Positions 1-6,950 of a stretch of DNA of 17,292 nucleotides are shown here, in pieces (positions within the stretch are counted from its first letter, which is position 1; each line of letters starts with the position of its first letter). The notes below the pieces were generated by a model. That model was not told the origin of the DNA, did no database searches, and saw only the letters and a list, made by a program, of their open reading frames with translations. Location of the stretch: the NCBI GenBank assembly GCA_002403445.1, contig DHHU01000048.1, positions 41,405 through 58,696 of the forward strand, written 5' to 3'. Origin of the DNA: Salinisphaeraceae bacterium UBA4764. Lineage in GTDB: Bacteria; Pseudomonadota; Gammaproteobacteria; Nevskiales; Salinisphaeraceae. Both the position numbers and the translations under genes were made by a program.

Positions 1-98
1 GGCCCCCGGTCGTTATCAGGGCCTAAGGACGCTACACTTCAAGCTACCTTCCAACCGCGCACACGTGAGCGCGCGCAGGGACGAAACTAAAACAAAGT

Positions 99-1421
99 AT
101 GCAGCAAATTGACCGTGTCGTGCACGCCCGATGGATCGCGCCCGTTCGACCTGCGGGCGGGCGACTGCACAACCACGCCGTAGCCATCGATCAGGGCCGC
201 ATCATCGATGTCCTGCCCAGCGCTGAAGTCGAGTCGCGCTACACACCCAAAAGCACGCTACATCGTGACCATCACCTGCTTGTGCCCGGTTTTGTCAACG
301 CCCATACCCATGCCGCCATGAATCTTATGCGCGGCATCGCCAACGACAAACCGCTGAAGCCATGGCTGACGGAAAATATCTGGCCACTGGAGTCGGAACA
401 GGTGTCGGCCGCTTTCGTGGCTGACGGTACCGATTTGGCGATTGCCGAAATGCTGCGCGGCGGCACTACTTGTTTCAACGACATGTATTACTTCCCGGAT
501 ATCGCGGCCGAACGTGCGGTTGCGGCCGGCATTCGCGCCTCCATCGGCCTGATCGTGATCGATTTCCCCACTGTCTGGGCAGCCCACGCCGATGAGTATC
601 TGGACAAGGGGCTCGCCGTCCACGATCAATTCAAAAGCCAATCCCGTATCCAGACCATGCTCGCCCCGCATGCGCCCTACACCGTCTCCGATGCGCCGCT
701 TGAAAAGATTCGCACCTACGCCGACGAGCTGGATCTGCACATCCATATGCATGTGCACGAAACGGCCGGTGAAATAAGCGAAAGTCTCGAACAACATGGT
801 CAGCGCCCGTTCGCCCGTCTGGATACACTGGGCTTGGTCAATCCGAATCTCGTGGCAGTTCACATGACCCAACTGACTGACGCGGAAATCGCTCGGGCCA
901 GCGAATGTGGCATCCACGTCGTGCATTCACCGGAATCCAATCTTAAACTCGCCAGCGGCCTGTGCCCGAGTCAAGCGCTCAAGAATGCCGGCGTCTCGCT
1001 CGGGCTCGGCACCGACGGCGCGGCGTCCAACAATGATCTGGACATGATCGGCGAAATGCGCAGCGCAGCTCTCAGTGGCAAGGTTGCCGCCGACAATGCC
1101 GTCGCTGCCAACGCCGACGATATACTGGAAATGGCTACGCTCGGCGGGGCCCGCGCACTCGACCTGGACTCCCGAACCGGCAGTATCGAACCCGGCAAAG
1201 CCGCCGATCTATGTGCAATCGATCTTGAGCGGATCGAAACCATCCCGGTCTATGACCCAGTCGCCGCGCTGGTCTACAGCGCCAGCCGCGAACAAGTCAC
1301 CGATACTTGGGTGGACGGACAACACCTTTTGGCTGATCGACGGCTGACTACGCTGAACGAAGCCGAGATTTTGTTCCGCGCCCACGGCTGGCAAGAAAAA
1401 CTGGCGCACTACGCGCGCTAG
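99..1421 (+). CDS. mtaD: TRZ/ATZ-family amidohydrolase, probable 5-methylthioadenosine/S-adenosylhomocysteine deaminase
   Basis: This 440-residue cytosolic metal-dependent hydrolase probably deaminates 5-methylthioadenosine and/or S-adenosylhomocysteine to the inosine derivatives, feeding purine and methionine salvage. The amidohydrolase pattern is visible: the metal pair H69/H71 in NAHTHAAMNLMRG, H191 in APHAPYT, H218 and E221 in HMHVHET, H276 in VVHSPESN, and the catalytic Asp305 in LGTDGAASNND. A beta-sandwich composed of both chain ends flanks the barrel, ending near residues 360-400 (GSIEPGKAADL). Length matches the family. The ATG at 99 gives the expected N-terminus, although the ribosome-binding site is weak. 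It is followed 62 nt later by ubiG, an order known from Pseudomonas, so S-adenosylhomocysteine released by methyltransferases is a plausible substrate. Guanine deaminase or atrazine-type dehalogenase activity is a less likely alternative. No promoter is clear in the first 98 bases. Confidence 0.88.
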   Translation: MQQIDRVVHARWIAPVRPAGGRLHNHAVAIDQGRIIDVLPSAEVESRYTPKSTLHRDHHLLVPGFVNAHTHAAMNLMRGIANDKPLKPWLTENIWPLESEQVSAAFVADGTDLAIAEMLRGGTTCFNDMYYFPDIAAERAVAAGIRASIGLIVIDFPTVWAAHADEYLDKGLAVHDQFKSQSRIQTMLAPHAPYTVSDAPLEKIRTYADELDLHIHMHVHETAGEISESLEQHGQRPFARLDTLGLVNPNLVAVHMTQLTDAEIARASECGIHVVHSPESNLKLASGLCPSQALKNAGVSLGLGTDGAASNNDLDMIGEMRSAALSGKVAADNAVAANADDILEMATLGGARALDLDSRTGSIEPGKAADLCAIDLERIETIPVYDPVAALVYSASREQVTDTWVDGQHLLADRRLTTLNEAEILFRAHGWQEKLAHYAR

Positions 1422-1483
1422 ATGGCAACGTAGACCCTTCCACAACAACAGGCTGCCATCGCCTGCCCCAATCGAGTTCCCCA

Positions 1484-2188
1484 ATGACCGTCAGCAATCA
1501 AAACGCCGAATTCAATAAGTTCGCCGCTCACGCCGAGAGCTGGTGGCATAAAGACGGTGCCATGCGCCCCCTCCACGACATCAACGGGCCCCGAACCGAC
1601 TATATCGACCAACGCGCACGTGTTGCCGGCAAGCAAATACTTGATGTCGGCTGCGGGGGCGGCCTTTTGGCCGAGGAACTGGCCCGACGCGGGGCGCACG
1701 TTACTGGTATCGACGGCTCACAGGCAATGATCGATGCCGCGCGCGCTCACGCCGCCGATTCCGGGCTGGCCATCGACTATCGTTGTATTCAGACGCGCGA
1801 CCTGGTTCCCGAGGCCAAGGGCGCATACGATATTGTCGTATGCTATGAGATGCTGGAACACGTCGACGAGCCCGGCTATGTCATCGATGACTGCGCGGCA
1901 CTCTGCGACCTGAATGGGCATTTGTTCTTCTCCACCATCAATCGCAGTCCGCTGGCCTGGGCAGTAGCCATAGGTGGCGCCGAATATCTGCTGGGACTAT
2001 TGCCGCGCGGCACGCACGAATATGCCAAGTTGATCCGCCCGAGCGAATTGGCGCGGTGGGTGCGCGAGGCCGGTTTCGAACCCCTCGAACTTACCGCCAT
2101 GCACTACAATCCGCTGACACGCGGGGTACATTTCGGCGGCCGGCCGCGCGTCAACTACTTTCTCCATGCCGGCCGGCGCGGTGTCTGA
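1484..2188 (+). CDS. ubiG: Ubiquinone biosynthesis O-methyltransferase UbiG
   Basis: UbiG performs both O-methylations of ubiquinone biosynthesis, using S-adenosylmethionine on membrane-bound polyprenyl catechol intermediates. The 234-residue length is close to the usual 230-240. The N-terminus (EFNKFAAHAESWW, then the PLHDIN segment near 29-34) is a UbiG hallmark. SAM-binding motif I is LDVGCGGG at 53-60, followed by the acidic D77 in GIDGS that would hold the ribose. The downstream segment VVCYEMLEHV and the region around TINRSPLAW match the family. The start ATG at 1484 has only a weak Shine-Dalgarno. The next gene begins 2 nt after the stop, so the two are almost certainly co-transcribed and probably translationally coupled. 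The product of ispB elsewhere in the window makes the side chain of the same quinone. Confidence 0.95.
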   Translation: MTVSNQNAEFNKFAAHAESWWHKDGAMRPLHDINGPRTDYIDQRARVAGKQILDVGCGGGLLAEELARRGAHVTGIDGSQAMIDAARAHAADSGLAIDYRCIQTRDLVPEAKGAYDIVVCYEMLEHVDEPGYVIDDCAALCDLNGHLFFSTINRSPLAWAVAIGGAEYLLGLLPRGTHEYAKLIRPSELARWVREAGFEPLELTAMHYNPLTRGVHFGGRPRVNYFLHAGRRGV

Positions 2189-2190
2189 GC

Positions 2191-2886
2191 ATGAGTTTTA
2201 GTGCCGTTCTGTTCGATCTCGACGGAACCCTGCTCGACACCGCGCCCGATCTCGCGGGGGCCGTGAACGAGATCCGGGTCGCACATGGGCTGGCCCCACT
2301 GCCGCTAGCAGAGCTCGCTCCCATGTGTTCATTTGGTGGCCGTGGCATGCTGCAGCGCGGCCTGAATCTATATCCGGGCGACGCCGACTACGCTCCCACT
2401 TATCAGCAGTTCGTCGACTGTTACGCAGAACGGCTGACTTGCGCGACAACGCCCTATCCCGGCATCCGTGACCTCGTGGGTAGGCTTGCCGCCGACGGCT
2501 GGATCTGGGGCGTTGTAACCAACAAGGCCGAATCACTCGCCTTACCCCTAATGCAGGCAATGGCATTCGACCCCGCCCCGGCCTGCGTCATTGGCGGCGA
2601 CACGGCCGGAGTCCCCAAACCCGACCCGGCGCCAATCAAGCTGGGCCTGGAACGCGCCGGTGCCCAAGCTAACGGTTCGGTCTACGTTGGCGACTCCTCC
2701 CGCGACATGGCCGCTGGCCGCGCCGCCGGTTTGCATACCATCGGCGTATCGTATGGCTATATCCCCGAAGGCGAATCAGCCCATGGATGGCCGGCCGAGC
2801 AAATCGTGGATACGGTGGCCGAACTCCGCAACGCTATTGATGCTTTCAGCCGCGATGCCGTCAATAACAGCGAGGCCTCTAGCTGA
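2191..2886 (+). CDS. mupP: HAD-IA phosphatase, probable MupP (N-acetylmuramic acid 6-phosphate phosphatase); Gph-like
   Basis: This is a 231-residue haloacid dehalogenase phosphatase. Visible motifs are the nucleophile pair D9/D11 in FDLDGT, Thr110 in VVTNK, Lys143 in VPKPDP, and the acidic pair in GDSSRD (D168, D172). The family includes phosphoglycolate phosphatase (Gph) and MupP, which dephosphorylates MurNAc-6-phosphate in the AnmK-MupP-AmgK-MurU recycling route. I favour MupP because the order mtaD-ubiG-phosphatase matches the Pseudomonas mupP locus and because WGVVTNK and the C-terminal GYIP...W...IVD pattern resemble it. The sequence cannot exclude Gph. The ATG at 2191, 2 nt after the ubiG stop, is chosen because a longer in-frame extension to 2056 lies wholly inside ubiG and precedes the normal HAD N-terminus (SAVLFDLDGT). 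The final ten residues are a weakly conserved polar tail. Confidence 0.72.
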   Translation: MSFSAVLFDLDGTLLDTAPDLAGAVNEIRVAHGLAPLPLAELAPMCSFGGRGMLQRGLNLYPGDADYAPTYQQFVDCYAERLTCATTPYPGIRDLVGRLAADGWIWGVVTNKAESLALPLMQAMAFDPAPACVIGGDTAGVPKPDPAPIKLGLERAGAQANGSVYVGDSSRDMAAGRAAGLHTIGVSYGYIPEGESAHGWPAEQIVDTVAELRNAIDAFSRDAVNNSEASS

Positions 2887-3115
2887 AGCCCCAAACAAGC
2901 TTTTCGCTGCATCTCCACCACCATTGGAATCTTCAGCAATCAACTTGAGCGCCCGCCCACTGCACTAGTCCACCTGCAACGTACTGACTTTAGACGTCAA
3001 GACGTCGGCTGAAGCCAATTCCGCGGATGATCTAGGTTGTGATCTGCTGCAAGGCTTCGACGTGAATCGGCTATCGATACCCAAGCTCCTGATCCTGTAT
3101 TGCTTCAATACTTGA
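2887..3115. other. Intergenic region between convergent genes
   Basis: This 229-base stretch separates the plus-strand mtaD-ubiG-phosphatase genes from the minus-strand operon ending at the glycosylase gene. I find no credible gene in it. It contains a short tandem GACGTC motif (2993-2998 and 3001-3006) and, at its right edge, the imperfect hairpin described separately. There is no clear stem with a T-run for the plus-strand genes. Confidence 0.5.
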
Positions 3116-3119
3116 TCAG
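3089..3119. repeat. Imperfect hairpin at the end of the minus-strand operon
   Basis: The outer arms CTGATC (3089-3094) and GATCAG (3114-3119) pair perfectly, and inside them TATTG and CAATA form a second stem, separated by a 3x3 internal loop, with a 3-nt apex. The structure overlaps the glycosylase stop codon. It has no T-run on either strand, so it is more likely a transcript 3'-end stabiliser or a chance fold than a classical terminator. Confidence 0.4.
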
Positions 3120-3823
3120 GTTGCCCGACCCGGACGGGGCGCGTGCTGGCTGGCAGCAAAAGCGCAGCGGTCATAAAGACAACATTCGAGGCATGCCGGC
3201 ACCCGTTTGCGGCAGCACCGTTTGGCGTGCGCAACCAGCAGTGCGTGCAATTCGTTGAAGTGTTGGCTATCACGGGGCCCGGCAGCCTGTTCAACACATT
3301 CACGCAGACTTTCGTAATGTCGCGGAGCACTCCACAAGCCCAGCCTCTCAAAGATGCGGAAGGCGTAGGCGTCGGCGATGAACTGCGGCCGGTCGAAGGC
3401 ATAAACCAGTATGGCGTCGGCGGTTTCAGGGCCGATACCGCGACACGATTTGAGCGCCGCCCGCAAGTCACCGGTAGCTCGGGCGTCCAACACCTCGAAA
3501 CCACCGTTGTCGACAAACCATCGACACAGTGTCTGCAGTCGCTTGGCCTTGATGTTGTGCGGACCGGCCTCGCGGATAAGTTCCGGAAGTTGTTGGCCAT
3601 AGGCAAGCAACGCATCAGGCGTCATCGGACCGGCGGCACGCAACGTGGCGATAGCTTTTTCGACTTGCGTCCAGGCGGTGTGCTGGGTGAGCACGGCGCC
3701 GATCAATATCTCGAAGCGCGGATTGTCGACGTCGGTTGTCGGCCACCAGTTCTGGGGCCCGTAAGCGCGCCATAAGCGAGCGTATAGGCCGTCGAGTTGT
3801 CGCGCATCCAAAGAGACAGTCAA
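3116..3823 (-). CDS. HhH-GPD DNA glycosylase, endonuclease III-related, with [4Fe-4S] cluster
   Basis: This 235-residue protein belongs to the helix-hairpin-helix GPD superfamily of base-excision DNA glycosylases. The hairpin is RGIGPETADAIL (128-139), and the catalytic aspartate is D151 in IADAYAFRIF. A complete C-X6-C-X2-C-X5-C cluster motif uses C204, C211, C214 and C220. The lysine that makes endonuclease III a bifunctional glycosylase/AP-lyase (position K in GVGRKTA) is Glu133 here, so a monofunctional glycosylase is expected. The segment LTQHTAW in place of the Nth LSAQATD also points to the MagIII-like branch associated with alkylated bases. Substrate is unknown. The only suitable start is TTG at 3823, 3 nt after the rluB stop, so expression probably depends on coupling to rluB. 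It is not a conventional nth gene. Confidence 0.85.
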   Translation of the reverse strand: MTVSLDARQLDGLYARLWRAYGPQNWWPTTDVDNPRFEILIGAVLTQHTAWTQVEKAIATLRAAGPMTPDALLAYGQQLPELIREAGPHNIKAKRLQTLCRWFVDNGGFEVLDARATGDLRAALKSCRGIGPETADAILVYAFDRPQFIADAYAFRIFERLGLWSAPRHYESLRECVEQAAGPRDSQHFNELHALLVAHAKRCCRKRVPACLECCLYDRCAFAASQHAPRPGRAT

Positions 3824-3826
3824 ACG

Positions 3827-4570
3827 TCAGCGCGCCAGGTCGACGCAGGCAGCGAGCGCGCGGACCTGTGCTCTAGTGAGTTCTTGATAACGCCCGGCCT
3901 TGATGCCACCAGGCAGCATCACCGGACCAAAGCCAATCCGGATCAGTCGTGACACCGTCACACCCTGGGATTCAAACAGTCGGCGTACGATGCGGTTGCG
4001 CCCCTGACAGACATCGACCTCGAACCAACGATTGGCGCGGCCAGAATCGTCACCAACACGGATGGATTCAAAGCGGGCCACGCCATCATCGAGTTCGACC
4101 CCGGCTAGCAATCGGTCGAGCATGGCCTCGTCTACATGGCCGCGAATGCGTACCGCGTAGCTTCGCACCAGTTCGTAACTCGGGTGTTCCAGACGCCGCT
4201 TCAACTCACCATCGGTTGTCATAAGCAGCAAGCCCGAGGTGTTCACGTCGAGCCGTCCGACAGCGAGCCAGCGCCCGCCGCTGAGTCGTGGCAGGCCATG
4301 AAATACGGTCTTGCGGCCTTCCGGATCGTGACGCGTGACCACTTGATCGACGTGTTTTTTGTACATCAGCACGCGCGTCGGCGCGTGAGCACGGCCGGCG
4401 ACGTTCAAAAGCCGGCCGTCGCGCTCGATCCGGTCGTTGGTATCCGCCTTGAGGCCGAGCGTCGCGGGCCTTCCGTTGACGCGGATGCGCCCGGCTTCAA
4501 TCTGGCGCTCGATCTCGCGACGCGACCCCAGGCCGCTGCCTGCAAGCAGTTTCTGCAAACGTTCAGGCAT
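3827..4570 (-). CDS. rluB: 23S rRNA pseudouridine synthase, RluB type (RsuA family)
   Basis: This enzyme isomerises a uridine in rRNA to pseudouridine; RluB modifies U2605 of 23S rRNA (E. coli numbering). An N-terminal S4 RNA-binding domain covers about residues 2-60 (ERLQKLLAGSGLGSRREIE, then RVNG). The catalytic Asp108 lies in the RsuA-family signature VGRLDVNTSGLLLMTTDGEL. The late motif GRNRIVRRLFE at roughly 190-205 is typical. The 247-residue length is shorter than E. coli RluB (about 290), because the usual basic C-terminal extension is absent. RluB is preferred over RluE or RsuA because of the nearby scpA-scpB genes, its usual neighbours. The start is ATG at 4570, 2 nt after the fpr stop, and the glycosylase gene follows 3 nt downstream. 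Confidence 0.9.
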   Translation of the reverse strand: MPERLQKLLAGSGLGSRREIERQIEAGRIRVNGRPATLGLKADTNDRIERDGRLLNVAGRAHAPTRVLMYKKHVDQVVTRHDPEGRKTVFHGLPRLSGGRWLAVGRLDVNTSGLLLMTTDGELKRRLEHPSYELVRSYAVRIRGHVDEAMLDRLLAGVELDDGVARFESIRVGDDSGRANRWFEVDVCQGRNRIVRRLFESQGVTVSRLIRIGFGPVMLPGGIKAGRYQELTRAQVRALAACVDLAR

Positions 4571-4572
4571 GA

Positions 4573-5349
4573 CTATTTCTCAACGAAAGCACGCTCGATG
4601 ACGTAGTCCCCGGGGGCGCCAATATGGGGTGAAATCTGAAAACCGCGGCGATCGAGCAGCGCAGCGGTATCTTCTAGCATGGCCGGGCTGCCGCAAATCA
4701 TGGCGCGGTCGTGTTCTGGATCGAGTGGCTCAAGCTCCAGATCGGCCTGAATTTGGCCTTCGTCCAAGAAGGTCGTAAGCCGGCCCTGATGCCGAAATGG
4801 CTCGCGGCTGACGATCGGATAATAGTGGAGTTGCTCCCGAACCATGTCACCGAAGATTTCGTCGTTGGGCAATTCATGCTGAAACAGGTCGGCATAGGCC
4901 AGATCTTCGGTATAGCGCACGCCGTGTACGACGATGATGTTGTCGAAACGCTCGTAGGTGTCGGGATCGCGCACGATAGCTAGAAACGGCGCCAGTCCGG
5001 TACCGGTGGACAGCAGATACAGATTGCGCCCCGGATGGACATCGGAGATGAGCAGCGTGCCGGTGGGCTTGCGGCTCACAAGTATATCGTCGCCTTCGGC
5101 TAGGTGCTGCAAGCGTGAGGTGAGCGGGCCGTTTGGCACCTTGATGCTGAAAAACTCCAAGTGATCTTCGTAATTGGCCGACACAATGCTGTAAGCCCGC
5201 ATGACGGGTTTGTTATCGCCCGGCAAGCCAATCATCACGAACTGGCCATTTTCAAAGCGAAGCGCACGGTCACGCGTGGTGGTAAACGAGAAAAGCGAAT
5301 CGTTCCAGTGTCGTACGCTCAGAACGCGTTCAGTATTGTACGTGGACAT
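4573..5349 (-). CDS. fpr: Ferredoxin/flavodoxin--NADP+ reductase
   Basis: This FAD enzyme exchanges electrons between NADPH and ferredoxin or flavodoxin, supporting iron-sulphur and radical-SAM enzymes and oxidative-stress responses. The FAD-binding RAYS motif is at 51-54, a further FAD segment is around 66-78 (FFSIKVPNGPLTS), and the NADP-binding glycine motif GTGLAPF is at 116-122, with CGSPAML near the C-terminus. The terminal FVEK is characteristic of the bacterial Azotobacter/Pseudomonas-type Fpr, and 258 residues is that subclass's usual length. It begins with ATG at 5349 and has its own 135-nt upstream gap containing a perfect inverted repeat, so it may have its own promoter. It then leads a tightly spaced fpr-rluB-glycosylase unit. 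Its presence between scpB and rluB is unusual. Confidence 0.95.
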   Translation of the reverse strand: MSTYNTERVLSVRHWNDSLFSFTTTRDRALRFENGQFVMIGLPGDNKPVMRAYSIVSANYEDHLEFFSIKVPNGPLTSRLQHLAEGDDILVSRKPTGTLLISDVHPGRNLYLLSTGTGLAPFLAIVRDPDTYERFDNIIVVHGVRYTEDLAYADLFQHELPNDEIFGDMVREQLHYYPIVSREPFRHQGRLTTFLDEGQIQADLELEPLDPEHDRAMICGSPAMLEDTAALLDRRGFQISPHIGAPGDYVIERAFVEK

Positions 5350-5407
5350 CTTGAGTGGTTCCGTTGTATGTGCGATGAAGCCAGCCGTTCAAATGTCTTG
5401 GGATTTA

Positions 5408-5444
5408 ACGTGGGGCGATAACGGAGCTAATCCAAGCCCCACGT
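5408..5444. promoter_or_regulatory. Perfect 9-bp inverted repeat upstream of fpr
   Basis: ACGTGGGGC (5408-5416) and GCCCCACGT (5436-5444) are exact reverse complements separated by 19 nt. The element lies in the 135-nt gap between the scpB stop and the fpr start. It could be an operator for a dimeric regulator of fpr (Pseudomonas fpr is controlled by the LysR-type FinR, and E. coli fpr by SoxS). It could also be an RNA hairpin ending the scpAB transcript, although the minus strand continues TTAAATCCC without a real T-run. I see no good sigma-70 promoter next to it. Confidence 0.45.
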
Positions 5445-5484
5445 CGCAATGGGTCCGGCTCTGATAACTAGAACGGTCGGTCGG

Positions 5485-6102
5485 TTATTCACCGGATTTT
5501 CCGGCAATCGAGGACAGGCCGGCAATAGCAGTGTCTAGCGCTTCCGCCTCACTCAGGGCCGGCAGCGACGGTAATTCATCGAGGCTGGTCATACCATGAT
5601 CGGACAGAAATCGCTGGGTCGTGGCGTACAGCGCAGGCCGGCCTGGTAATTCGCGGTGACCAACTACGCAAATCCAATCGTATTGTTCGAGTTGTCGGAC
5701 AATGTTGCTGGAGACCGTTACCCCGCGAACCCGTTCGATTTCGCTACGAGTAACCGGTTGACGATAACAGATCAGAGCCAACGTCTCGAGCATGGCACGC
5801 GAGGGTTTGGGCTGCTTTTGCTCCCACAGTCCGGCGACCACCTGACTATAGTCGGCGCGGACCTGGAATTGCCAGCCCTCGGCCAACTCCAACAGTTGCA
5901 CCGCCGAGTCGGCGTAGCGTGCCACAAGAACGGCCAGTGCAGAGTCCACGTCCTCGGCCGAGGGCAGGCCGAATTCGGCCATCAACTCGATCAAGCGATC
6001 CCGAGTCAACCCGTCGTCGGCGGCCATCAGTACGGCCTCAAGGCTCTTGACCAGCGATTCGCGGACTCCACGGTCCATTTCGGTTCGCCCGTCGCAGTTC
6101 AT
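5485..6102 (-). CDS. scpB: Segregation and condensation protein B
   Basis: ScpB is a dimeric winged-helix subunit of the SMC-ScpA-ScpB condensin that organises and segregates the chromosome. The sequence contains the family segments SLEAVLMAADDGLTRDRLIE near the start and a second winged helix with LETLALICYRQPVTRSEIE, RGVTVSSNIVRQLE and a REL(P)GRPALYATT stretch. I place the start at the ATG at 6102, which overlaps the scpA stop in an ATGA arrangement and gives 205 residues. An upstream in-frame GTG at 6117 and a later ATG at 6078 are alternatives. Translation is probably coupled to scpA. The following gene is fpr rather than rluB, which is normally adjacent. Confidence 0.93.
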   Translation of the reverse strand: MNCDGRTEMDRGVRESLVKSLEAVLMAADDGLTRDRLIELMAEFGLPSAEDVDSALAVLVARYADSAVQLLELAEGWQFQVRADYSQVVAGLWEQKQPKPSRAMLETLALICYRQPVTRSEIERVRGVTVSSNIVRQLEQYDWICVVGHRELPGRPALYATTQRFLSDHGMTSLDELPSLPALSEAEALDTAIAGLSSIAGKSGE

Positions 6103-6917
6103 GCCGGGGTTTTGCACCGGGTGCTGGACGCACGTTCGGCTACGATCCAGTCGCCGTTATGTTCACTGACCTGCACGAGCTGGTCGCGCAACAGTTCCAG
6201 AATGGCCAAGAAAACGACCACTACACCGGGGCGGCCGTAATTGACGTCGATAAGGGCGCTGAAGGCCGTCGGGCCTGAGTCCGAGACGCTAGAGAGTACC
6301 GTGCGCATATGGTCGCGGACTGACAGACTTTCACGCTCAACGTGATGGTCACGCAACGCTGCATTGCGGCGGGCAATATCGGCCAGCGCGCCCAGTACCC
6401 GCGACAAATCGGCCTGCGGCTGCGGCACAGGAATGTCCAGGCTGGCCGGCTGCTTGCAGACGGGGAACACATCACGTCCAGCACGCGGCAGGGCGTCGAT
6501 GTTCTCGGCGGCACGCTTGAACTGATCGTATTCGCGCAGGCGCTCGATCAGGGCTATGCGTGGATCTTGTGCGTCGTCTTCGTCGTCCGGTTCGGATAGG
6601 TCCGGCAACAGGCTGCGCGACTTGATCTCGGCCAACGTGGCGGCCATGAGCAAATATTCGCCGGCCAGTTCGATGGCAATATTTTCCATCATCTCGATAT
6701 AGGCAATGTATTGGCTGGCCACAGCGTCAATACTGATCGCCACGATGTCGAGGTTATGTCGCCGGATCAGATACAGCAAAAAATCCAGCGGACCTTCGAA
6801 TGTTTCCAGAAACACGCGCAGTGCATCGGGCGGCACGTACAGATCATCCGGCAAGTCGGTCAGCGGTTCGCCGGCAACCACAGCCGGCGGTGAATCTGCG
6901 GTCACACGCTCAGCCAT
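6099..6917 (-). CDS. scpA: Segregation and condensation protein A (kleisin)
   Basis: ScpA is the kleisin that bridges the SMC head domains and binds ScpB in bacterial condensin. The 272-residue sequence has the typical N-terminal SMC-neck-binding region (FEGPLDFLLYLIRRHNLDI, then ASQYIAYIEMM). The segment MAATLAEIKSRSLLPD follows. The middle is acidic (PDDEDDAQDP), and the C-terminal winged helix contains VFLAILELLRDQLVQV. An N-terminal extension of about 37 residues precedes the conserved core, so a later start is possible, but the ATG at 6917 is the first after the trpS stop. It lies 33 nt downstream of trpS, and its stop overlaps the scpB start. No promoter is visible in the short gap, so it is probably co-transcribed with trpS. 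Confidence 0.95.
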   Translation of the reverse strand: MAERVTADSPPAVVAGEPLTDLPDDLYVPPDALRVFLETFEGPLDFLLYLIRRHNLDIVAISIDAVASQYIAYIEMMENIAIELAGEYLLMAATLAEIKSRSLLPDLSEPDDEDDAQDPRIALIERLREYDQFKRAAENIDALPRAGRDVFPVCKQPASLDIPVPQPQADLSRVLGALADIARRNAALRDHHVERESLSVRDHMRTVLSSVSDSGPTAFSALIDVNYGRPGVVVVFLAILELLRDQLVQVSEHNGDWIVAERASSTRCKTPA

Positions 6918-6950
6918 GGCCAGTGCCAGGTGCCGGCAAGAGGGATCATT

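Noticed and set aside
1..23. GGCCC/GGGCC arms at the left edge, possibly a hairpin end of an upstream gene
   Set aside because: The structure is cut by the window edge and only 5 bp can be confirmed.
258..926. A 222-codon open frame on the minus strand inside mtaD
   Set aside because: It is fully antisense to a clear amidohydrolase, has no recognisable domain or ribosome-binding site, and arises from the GC-rich codon pattern.
1421..1460. 7-bp inverted repeat GATGGCA/TGCCATC between mtaD and ubiG
   Set aside because: The arms are 26 nt apart with no T-run or promoter elements, so it is weak evidence for a terminator or operator.
2056..2190. A longer N-terminus for the HAD phosphatase
   Set aside because: The extra 45 codons overlap ubiG and precede the normal HAD N-terminus; the ATG at 2191 fits the family better.
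2993..3006. Tandem GACGTC motif between the two convergent operons
   Set aside because: Two copies of a 6-bp palindrome are too few to define a repeat or site and lie in no promoter context.
3143..3775. A 210-codon plus-strand open frame opposite the glycosylase gene
   Set aside because: The minus-strand product has the full HhH-GPD and iron-sulphur motifs, whereas this frame shows none.
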